Of a stretch of 11,105 bases of DNA, positions 6,196 to 11,105 are shown one piece after another. Every line of letters starts with the position of its first letter. The first letter of the stretch is position 1. This DNA is from Candidatus Woesearchaeota archaeon (lineage in GTDB: Archaea; Nanobdellota; Nanobdellia; Woesearchaeales; WAPY01), in the NCBI GenBank assembly GCA_015520525.1, contig WAPY01000057.1, forward strand, positions 1 to 11,105, written 5' to 3'. Below the pieces are notes generated by a model that made no database searches, was not told the DNA's origin, and saw only the letters and a list, made by a program, of their open reading frames with translations. The position numbers were made by a program, and so were the translations under genes.

Positions 6196-7188
6196 ATGCC
6201 GAGGAGGTCAAATTTAGATGTTATCACTCTCAAAAATTCAATATTCGCGATAGCTTTAAAAAGCGTCAGCGAGAAGAAAATAAAAGCTGTTTCTGTGAAG
6301 AAGAACAATTTGAACAATTTAAACAAAAAGATAACAGACTTCATAAGGAAGGAGGAAGTGGATAAAGCTCTGGGAGAAGCTGTCGCCGTTCTCGCCAACA
6401 AGATAAAAGCCAACACAATTGTCAGCATTGAAACTATTGGAGCAAGCAAGGATGAAGAAGAAGCAAGAATCAAACTAAAAGTGATAATATTCAAAAAGCA
6501 AGGGCTGGCATTCAACAGGAAAGAGTTTGAACTTGAAGAAGAACCCTCCATAATATTAGGAACAAAACCCATAAAGACAATAATAGCTGAGTCTATAAAA
6601 AGGGGTTTTATAACAAATGAGGACAGCATAATAGCATTAGACGACGGGCTTGGAACGGGGATATTAGGAAACCTGTCAGTTTTTTATGTTAAAAACTTAT
6701 TCGCCGACACAAAAATTTACAAACTTGACGAACAGATAAAAGCTGAGGTTATTGATTCAGTTATAAACATTGCTTTGGAAATAGGAAGAGAGGGGAGAGA
6801 GGGAAAACATGTTGGCACAGGATTTGTAATAGGAGAGCCGGAAGAACTTAAAGAATACACAAAACAGATGATACTCAACCCATTCAGCGGATATCCTGAT
6901 AAAGTGCTTAAGATCACAGACCCCGAGCTCAAAGAAACCGTGAAAAACTTCGCACAGCTTGACGGAGTCTTCATAATAAGCAAAGATGGACTGCTCATAT
7001 CAGCAGGAACATACTTATCAGTTGATACAGATATTCCAGAAGTTAAAAGACTCAGAGGTTTTGGGACGAGGCATAGGTGCGCGGCAGCAATAACAAAACA
7101 CACAAACTCAATAGCAGTTGTAGTCTCAGAATCAGGAGGCAAAGTAAGAGTGTTTAAAAAGGGAAAAATCCTGCTGACATTAATGTAA
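6196..7188 (+). CDS. dacZ: DacZ-like diadenylate cyclase (c-di-AMP synthase)
   Basis: This 330-residue protein has a C-terminal DisA_N/DAC domain (about 185-325), which condenses two ATP into cyclic di-AMP. Signatures are GREGREGKHVGTGFVIGE (197-214), LDGVFIISKDG (255-265, the place of the usual DGA motif), GFGTRHRCAAA (288-298, the catalytic/ATP-binding GTRHRxAA motif) and VVVSESGG (308-315, usually SEE). The N-terminal part (about 1-180) has no membrane helices. It includes a LDDGLGTGI stretch (148-156) and fits the soluble accessory domain of archaeal DacZ rather than the membrane anchor of bacterial CdaA. Archaeal c-di-AMP is known to be tied to osmotic and ion homeostasis in haloarchaea. 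The deviations at the DGA and SEE positions are mild and activity is likely retained. It is translated from a Shine-Dalgarno site within the preceding gene. Confidence 0.87.
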   Translation: MPRRSNLDVITLKNSIFAIALKSVSEKKIKAVSVKKNNLNNLNKKITDFIRKEEVDKALGEAVAVLANKIKANTIVSIETIGASKDEEEARIKLKVIIFKKQGLAFNRKEFELEEEPSIILGTKPIKTIIAESIKRGFITNEDSIIALDDGLGTGILGNLSVFYVKNLFADTKIYKLDEQIKAEVIDSVINIALEIGREGREGKHVGTGFVIGEPEELKEYTKQMILNPFSGYPDKVLKITDPELKETVKNFAQLDGVFIISKDGLLISAGTYLSVDTDIPEVKRLRGFGTRHRCAAAITKHTNSIAVVVSESGGKVRVFKKGKILLTLM

Positions 7189-7189
7189 C

Positions 7190-7198
7190 TATAAAATT
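7190..7198 (+). promoter_or_regulatory. TATA-like element in the dacZ-downstream gap
   Basis: TATAAAAT within 7190-7198 lies immediately after the dacZ stop. It predicts a transcript starting near 7217-7222, which would cover the hairpin and end at the U-tracts. The position is suggestive, but AT-rich gaps often contain such matches. Confidence 0.35.
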
Positions 7199-7218
7199 AG
7201 TTACTTAAGTTACTATTC

Positions 7219-7294
7219 ATGTTCGCTTTTTATTTGCGAGTAGGGGAATCAAATTAGAATTCCGCAAAAAAATAAAAGCCTCCCCTACTTTTTT
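7219..7294 (+). ncRNA. Candidate small RNA or attenuator-like element between dacZ and the paralog pair
   Basis: Within the 217-base gap (7189-7405), a TATA-like element is followed about 25 bases later by an ATG at 7219 opening a 12-codon ORF (MFAFYLRVGESN, stop at 7255-7257). A perfect 9-bp inverted repeat follows, AGTAGGGGA (7239-7247) with TCCCCTACT (7281-7289). A competing 5-bp hairpin, GGAAT (7245-7249) with ATTCC (7259-7263), shares bases with the first and cannot form with it. U-tracts begin at 7289. The whole could be a self-contained small RNA of about 70-75 bases, the structured 3' end of the dacZ transcript, or a leader-type switch. I see no box C/D or known riboswitch signature. 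Confidence 0.35.
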
Positions 7295-7312
7295 ATTTTC
7301 TTTTTATTTTTT
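7281..7312 (+). terminator. Hairpin arm plus multiple U-tracts
   Basis: The 3' arm of the 9-bp stem runs directly into T6 (7289-7294), T4, T5 and T6 tracts separated by single bases, up to 7312. This is the strongest termination signal in the window and should end transcripts from the dacZ operon, from the candidate small RNA, or from both. Confidence 0.65.
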
Positions 7313-7364
7313 CTTCATTATGCTCAGTTACACTCAGCAGGTAATTCTTCAAAACAACAAAAAG

Positions 7365-7375
7365 CTTTTAAAATA
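7365..7375 (+). promoter_or_regulatory. TATA box for the paralog/DHH gene cluster
   Basis: CTTTTAAAATA is centred about 36 bases before the ATG at 7406, which predicts a short leader of roughly 10 bases. AGGTG (7396-7400), 5 bases before the ATG, can serve as a Shine-Dalgarno site in that leader. This first gene is therefore not leaderless, unlike most others here. Confidence 0.5.
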
Positions 7376-7405
7376 CGCTTGGAACAACCAAAAGAAGGTG
7401 TTTGA

Positions 7406-8047
7406 ATGGGCAAAAAAATAAATTTAAAGGAAAAACTCAAAAGGAAATCAAGGGCGGAACTTGCCGAGGAAAAGAGGCAGAGAGTAATTAAAGTAATATT
7501 AGGGCTTGTGACAGCCTTTCTCATGGCATCAAGTATTTTAATGTTTGCAGGAAACTCACCTTCAAGCCAATACACCTTCAACAAGCACCGCTTTGAGCAG
7601 GTAAAAGGGAGATGGGCGACTAAAATAAACGGAAAAACTGTTTATTTCTCATACTACCCGGCATCGTTGACAAACATAAATATGTCTCCACTTATAAAGA
7701 CGAGACTGTTGAACTCAAAACTCGTGCTCTTAACATTCGACCCTGAAAACATGACTGAGAACATGCTTCAAGCTTCGGACTTTGTGAGATTCACATTAGG
7801 CTATGACTTCCTGTCAAAAAACATACAATTATGGGAAGGGATAACAAAACCAGACAGAAGGTATAATCTGACAACAGTAACCTGCAATAAAAGTTCAAAA
7901 TACATGCCTGTTTTAGAATTTAAAAAGGGAAATGAGACAAAAATTTACTTGAACGGCACATGCATAATAGCCGAAGCAACAACACCGCAAGAAATGATAG
8001 CCGTTGGCGATAGAATAAGGTACGCGCTTTATGGAATAATGAATTAA
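7406..8047 (+). CDS. Membrane-anchored extracytoplasmic protein, paralog 1
   Basis: I do not recognise a named family for this 213-residue protein. A basic N-terminus (1-26, Lys/Arg-rich) precedes one membrane helix (about 27-48), so the remaining 165 residues should face outside. That domain has two cysteines (C160, C186) that could form a disulphide, and six Asn-X-Ser/Thr sequons (N92, N115, N154, N161, N176, N183), in line with archaeal surface glycosylation. It is clearly related to the next gene. Shared points are F-N-x-x-x-F (58-63 here), a Trp about six residues on, a P-x-x-L-x-x-I strand, NS-x(5)-TFDP (103-113), the aligned Cys pair, and an end reading YGI. AGGTG before the ATG supports the start. 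No enzymatic motif is visible. Surface binding or envelope roles are possible. Confidence 0.75.
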   Translation: MGKKINLKEKLKRKSRAELAEEKRQRVIKVILGLVTAFLMASSILMFAGNSPSSQYTFNKHRFEQVKGRWATKINGKTVYFSYYPASLTNINMSPLIKTRLLNSKLVLLTFDPENMTENMLQASDFVRFTLGYDFLSKNIQLWEGITKPDRRYNLTTVTCNKSSKYMPVLEFKKGNETKIYLNGTCIIAEATTPQEMIAVGDRIRYALYGIMN

Positions 8048-8099
8048 ATAATAAAACACAGGCAACAACAATAAGAAAAATTAAGTTAATCATATCAAA

Positions 8100-8801
8100 A
8101 TGGCGGAAGGCAAAAAGAAAAAGGAAAGGAAATTGTGGAGTAAAAAATTGAGGAATAAGAAAGCAATACTCCTAACTGGACTGGTGGTTGCAGTTCTGAT
8201 TATTGCTATATTTGGAGCGTATAAGTTTATAGAACATAAGAGATGGGAGGCGAACAATGTTCTATTCAACAATTACCACTTTTATAAGGCGGGAATGCTT
8301 TGGAACTTAAATGTGAAAAATTGGAGAGGAAAGCCTGCAGAGTGGATGTTCCACTTCAACCCAACACAATTAAAAGACATACAACAGCAGGGAAAACTAA
8401 GCTATAATTTTATGAATTCATCAGATGTATTTGTGACATTTGATCCTTACGGAAAAAACTTATCCTACGATGCTGTTGCAGCCGCGGACTTGGCGATAGG
8501 GCTGTCGGAGTTCTTTGGAAAAGTAGTCAAACCAGCATGCACGAGAAACTCAACAGAATGCGTCATTAACAATAAAACAATTGAGATAATAAACTGCACG
8601 AAAGCCAACAAGGAAAAGAAAGCAACAATATTCTTAGACCAAGAGTATGACCATCCAAAAGTCACATATGACGATTACTGTGTCATAATAAGAGGCTATG
8701 GGGCTGATTTAGTAAGAGCTCAAGAATACTTCCTCATGAATTATTACGGGATAATACCGAACAAAGAAAGCAGTTCAAACACAGTATTGGGAGGTCAGTG
8801 A
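8100..8801 (+). CDS. Membrane-anchored extracytoplasmic protein, paralog 2
   Basis: This 233-residue protein has the same plan as its upstream neighbour: a very basic N-terminus (1-21), one membrane helix (about 22-41) and an outward-facing domain. It aligns with paralog 1 through FNNYHF (56-61), W68, P88-x-x-L-x-x-I94, NS-x(5)-TFDP (106-116), the Cys pair C166/C194 and a YYGI end (215-218). It adds a second Cys pair (C147, C154) within a short insertion and a 15-residue Ser/Asn/Gly-rich tail. Five sequons are present (N106, N120, N150, N158, N165). No Shine-Dalgarno site precedes its ATG. The 52-base AT-rich gap after paralog 1 has no convincing TATA box, so co-transcription with the upstream gene is likely. 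Its stop overlaps the start of the DHH gene (TGATG). The function is unknown. Confidence 0.75.
   Translation: MAEGKKKKERKLWSKKLRNKKAILLTGLVVAVLIIAIFGAYKFIEHKRWEANNVLFNNYHFYKAGMLWNLNVKNWRGKPAEWMFHFNPTQLKDIQQQGKLSYNFMNSSDVFVTFDPYGKNLSYDAVAAADLAIGLSEFFGKVVKPACTRNSTECVINNKTIEIINCTKANKEKKATIFLDQEYDHPKVTYDDYCVIIRGYGADLVRAQEYFLMNYYGIIPNKESSSNTVLGGQ
8789..8795 (+). promoter_or_regulatory. Shine-Dalgarno site deciding the DHH gene start
   Basis: GGGAGGT ends 5 bases before the ATG at 8801 but only 2 before the in-frame GTG at 8798. The spacing at the other Shine-Dalgarno genes here (2066 and 6196) favours the ATG. Confidence 0.7.
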
Positions 8802-9865
8802 TGGCAATATCAGAAGAAAACTTGAAAAAAATAAGAAGGTTTCTTGATGAGTCAGAAAGACCCATATTCTTTTTTGACGACGATCCTGATGGTTTGAGTT
8901 CTTTCCTGCTGTTTTACAGATACGCCAAGAAAGGAAAGGGAGTGATAGTAAAATCAAGTCCAATGCTTAAGGAGGAATATGCTCTAAAGGCGAATGAATA
9001 CTACGCAGATACTGTTTTCGTTTTGGATAAACCACTAACAACTCAAGAATTTGTCGATGGATGCGTCAGCAAGAACATAATTATACTGGACCATCATCCT
9101 GTGATAAAACTTAAAGGGGCTCATTACTTCAACCCGCGAATTGAGGATGATTCAGACAACAGGCCAACAAGCTACTGGGCCTACAGAGTTGTCAAGCAGG
9201 ACTTATGGATAGCGATGACAGGCATAGTGGGTGATTGGTACATACCGCCTGACTTAACTCCTATGTTCAAAAAGCTCTACCCAGACCTGCTACCAAGAAA
9301 GTATAAGGATCCAGGAGATTTACTGTTTGAATCTCCTCTTGGAAGGTTGAGCAGGATATTCTCCTTCTCACTTAAAGGCAAATCTCAAGAGGTTATGAAA
9401 TCAATAAAGATACTCACAAGAGTGCAAACACCCTATGAAATAATGAATCAGGAGACTCCAAAAGGAAGATTCATATACAAAAGATTCTTGAAAGTTGAAA
9501 AGGAGTATGAGAAGCTTCTCTCATCGGCGATGAAGTCAAAGCAGGGAAAGAATTTCATAGTGTTCACATATCCCGGAAAGAAAATGAGCTTCACAGGAGA
9601 ATTGAGCAACGAACTCCTTCACAAGTTTCCAAATAAAATAAATATTATCGGCAGGGAAAAATCCGGCTTTGTGAGGTGCAGTATAAGGTCGAAATATCTT
9701 AAACTGCCTCCCATACTTAAAGAAGCGTTGAAGGGAATAAGAGGCTATGGAGGAGGCCACGACCACGCATGCGGCGCCTCAATAAAGGTTGAAGACTTCG
9801 ACATCTTTGTCAACAAATTCAAGGAAGCTGTTAAGAGCGTAATGAAAGAGAAAAAACAGAAGTAA
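8801..9865 (+). CDS. DHH-DHHA1 family phosphoesterase
   Basis: This 354-residue soluble protein has the DHH superfamily layout. Motif I is DDDPDG (26-31), an aspartate-rich form like RecJ's D-x-D-x-D-G rather than the H-x-x-P-D-x-D form of NrnA/GdpP. D75 lies in FVLDKP. The name-giving D97-H98-H99 is in LDHHP, and D145 is in GIVGDW. The C-terminal DHHA1 part (about 225-345) ends with the substrate-binding GYGGGHDHACGAS (316-328). These manganese-dependent enzymes cleave phosphodiesters: single-stranded nucleic acid ends, nano-RNA, or cyclic dinucleotides including c-di-AMP. It is too short for a full bacterial RecJ and lacks the OB domain, membrane anchor and CBS domains, so the substrate is open. 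The start overlaps the stop of paralog 2 (TGATG), which points to coupled translation. The gene ends 5 bases from the convergent GTPase stop. Confidence 0.87.
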   Translation: MAISEENLKKIRRFLDESERPIFFFDDDPDGLSSFLLFYRYAKKGKGVIVKSSPMLKEEYALKANEYYADTVFVLDKPLTTQEFVDGCVSKNIIILDHHPVIKLKGAHYFNPRIEDDSDNRPTSYWAYRVVKQDLWIAMTGIVGDWYIPPDLTPMFKKLYPDLLPRKYKDPGDLLFESPLGRLSRIFSFSLKGKSQEVMKSIKILTRVQTPYEIMNQETPKGRFIYKRFLKVEKEYEKLLSSAMKSKQGKNFIVFTYPGKKMSFTGELSNELLHKFPNKINIIGREKSGFVRCSIRSKYLKLPPILKEALKGIRGYGGGHDHACGASIKVEDFDIFVNKFKEAVKSVMKEKKQK

Positions 9866-9870
9866 CCCTC

Positions 9871-11067
9871 TTAATTCTTCGTCATAATCTCAACAACATC
9901 CCTGTGCTTTAAAACATAATCCCTACCGACGGGCTTCTTCGTTCTTACATTTATCGCTGTGACAAAATTATTCCCAATGTCCGTGTGAATTTTGTAGGCG
10001 AAATCCAGAGCAGTGGATTTTGGAGGCATCAAGAAACAATCCGGCAAAACCCTCCCCTCAGAATCCTCGAGCTTGTGAACCCCGCCGGGAAAAACAGCAA
10101 CATACTTTAAGAGGTCAAAAACAGCGGTATCAATGACCTGCTGAACTCCCGTGCTTCCAAACTTGTCAAGTATGTTCTTCTGAATAAAATCCAGAGCGCG
10201 CTTCTGCTTATCATTAAGCTTTGACTCATCTCGTATAATAAACTTTGAGTCGCCGGGAACATAATCAATTAAACCTTCCTTATCCGCCTCCTTAAGAGCA
10301 AGTTCAGCCTCGGCGGAACAGCCAACTATCTTATAATCTTTAAACGCCTCCTTAAGCTTTTTTATGTTCTCAGATGCTATGGGAATGTCCATCTTGTTGG
10401 CAGCTATTATAATAGGCTTGGTTCTCCTTCTCAATGTTGAAGCCAGATTAAATAAGTCGTCGTCAGACCACTCAGTTAAATTCTCGCTCAACCCCAAAGA
10501 TTTAATCACATCCTTAAAATCGTCTTCATCAGCCCCCAAACCCGAAAACTGCTTGGCAACCATCTTGACAGCGTCCTTATGCTCAAGAGTAACCCTCTTG
10601 CTGAACCTATCCCAACCCTTTTTTAATATTTGAAAATACCACATGTCGAGTTCGTTGTCCAAAAACTTAACATCCTCAATAGGGTCATGAGTTCCAGGCG
10701 GAACAGGTTCTCCTTGAATATTGGTTGAGCCTGATGCGTCTACAACATGAATCAAAACATCAGCCTGCCTTAAGTCATCTAAAAATTGGTTGCCCATTCC
10801 TTTTCCCTTATAAGCATCAGGCACGAGGCCGGCGACATCCATAACTTCAACAGGAACAAATCTATAATCTCCTTTAAGGAAACCAACCCTTGGATTTGCA
10901 GTTGTGTTAAATTCCTTATCAACTCTCTTTACTCTAACATGAGCAACGCCCCTATTTGGTTTTATGGTTGCAAAAGGATAATTGGCGATTTCAACATCAG
11001 CCAAAGTCAACGCCTTAAAAAAGGTTGATTTTCCTACATTAGGTTTTCCAACAACACCGACTAGCAT
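9871..11067 (-). CDS. Obg/HflX-superfamily GTPase with TGS domain (Ygr210/YchF type)
   Basis: This 398-residue protein is a translation-associated GTPase of the archaeal Ygr210-like branch of the YchF/OLA1 group. The P-loop is GKPNVGKST (7-15), the G2 region is YPFATIKPN (30-38), G3 is DVAGL (77-81), G4 is NKMD (224-227) and G5 is SAE (251-253). Retention of NKxD predicts GTP specificity, unlike OLA1/YchF proper, where the altered G4 allows ATP. A helical insert (about 130-215) follows G3, as in the family. The C-terminal TGS domain (about 322-396, starting at VAVFPGG) is a likely RNA- or ribosome-contacting module. Length is typical and no key residue is missing. A TATA-like element lies at leaderless distance before the start. 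The ATG sits two residues before the first beta-strand, so the start is well fixed. Confidence 0.92.
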   Translation of the reverse strand: MLVGVVGKPNVGKSTFFKALTLADVEIANYPFATIKPNRGVAHVRVKRVDKEFNTTANPRVGFLKGDYRFVPVEVMDVAGLVPDAYKGKGMGNQFLDDLRQADVLIHVVDASGSTNIQGEPVPPGTHDPIEDVKFLDNELDMWYFQILKKGWDRFSKRVTLEHKDAVKMVAKQFSGLGADEDDFKDVIKSLGLSENLTEWSDDDLFNLASTLRRRTKPIIIAANKMDIPIASENIKKLKEAFKDYKIVGCSAEAELALKEADKEGLIDYVPGDSKFIIRDESKLNDKQKRALDFIQKNILDKFGSTGVQQVIDTAVFDLLKYVAVFPGGVHKLEDSEGRVLPDCFLMPPKSTALDFAYKIHTDIGNNFVTAINVRTKKPVGRDYVLKHRDVVEIMTKN

Positions 11068-11087
11068 GATAAGAGAAGTTAAAAAAG

Positions 11088-11097
11088 ATTATTTAAG
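11088..11097 (-). promoter_or_regulatory. TATA box for the GTPase gene
   Basis: On the minus strand CTTAAATAAT is centred about 26 bases before the ATG at 11067. No Shine-Dalgarno site intervenes, which fits another leaderless start. Confidence 0.5.
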
Positions 11098-11105
11098 TGT
11101 TGTGA

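Noticed and set aside
6218..6220. ATG after the second CGAGGAGGT copy as another start
   Set aside because: It is out of frame with the cyclase. The repeat is explained by Arg-Arg codons.
6021..6629. 202-codon minus-strand ORF
   Set aside because: It is antisense to the winged-helix and dacZ genes, rich in Phe, Ser and Leu as expected from complementing Lys/Glu-rich codons, with no recognisable motifs.
7186..7203. Inverted repeat TAACT/AGTTA around the TATA-like element after dacZ as an operator
   Set aside because: It is only 5 bp, AT-rich and includes the dacZ stop codon, so it is too weak to claim as a binding site.
10364..11028. Plus-strand ORFs opposite the GTPase
   Set aside because: They are antisense shadows of a well-conserved GTPase with no domain of their own.
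1..11105. CRISPR arrays, insertion sequences, defence systems, attachment sites
   Set aside because: I found no spaced direct repeats, transposase motifs or terminal inverted repeats. Every long gene is explained by housekeeping or signalling families or by unknown surface proteins.

Overview
The window reads as archaeal chromosome. Genes are dense and AT-rich. TATA boxes lie about 24-29 bases upstream of most first-gene start codons, which implies leaderless transcripts, while internal operon genes carry GGAGG-type Shine-Dalgarno sites. The tRNA has no encoded CCA. The gene families are archaeal in type: aRNase J, an XPD-like Fe-S helicase, a DacZ-type diadenylate cyclase and a Ygr210/YchF-type GTPase with a TGS domain. 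The compact layout and several small unfamiliar proteins would suit a DPANN lineage such as Woesearchaeota or Pacearchaeota, but that placement is a weak inference.

Layout: (1) 62-490 is a half-size EamA-type membrane protein. (2) 559-644 is tRNA-Leu(UAA) with its own TATA box and a T-run terminator. (3) 705-3057 is a likely operon of RNase J, an 88-residue helical protein with a Lys-rich tail, and a HAD hydrolase. (4) 3100-3762 is a nitroreductase with its own promoter. (5) 3820-5721 is an XPD/Rad3-family Fe-S helicase with its own promoter. (6) 5804-7188 is a two-gene unit, a putative winged-helix protein followed by a DacZ-like diadenylate cyclase, with a 2-base gap. (7) 7189-7405 is the largest non-coding gap. 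It holds a TATA box, a 9-bp hairpin and several U-tracts, and may encode a small RNA or attenuator-like unit. (8) 7406-9865 is two paralogous membrane-anchored, sequon-rich extracytoplasmic proteins followed by a DHH-DHHA1 phosphoesterase. (9) 9871-11067, minus strand, is an Obg-superfamily GTPase converging on the DHH gene with 5 bases between the stop codons.

How the genes may work together: the RNase J operon belongs to RNA turnover and the helicase to DNA repair or transcription. The most suggestive region is 5804-9865. It combines a c-di-AMP synthase, a candidate DNA-binding partner, two unknown surface paralogs and a DHH-family phosphoesterase, the superfamily that contains known c-di-AMP phosphodiesterases. 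A c-di-AMP signalling neighbourhood is a reasonable hypothesis but is not shown by sequence alone.
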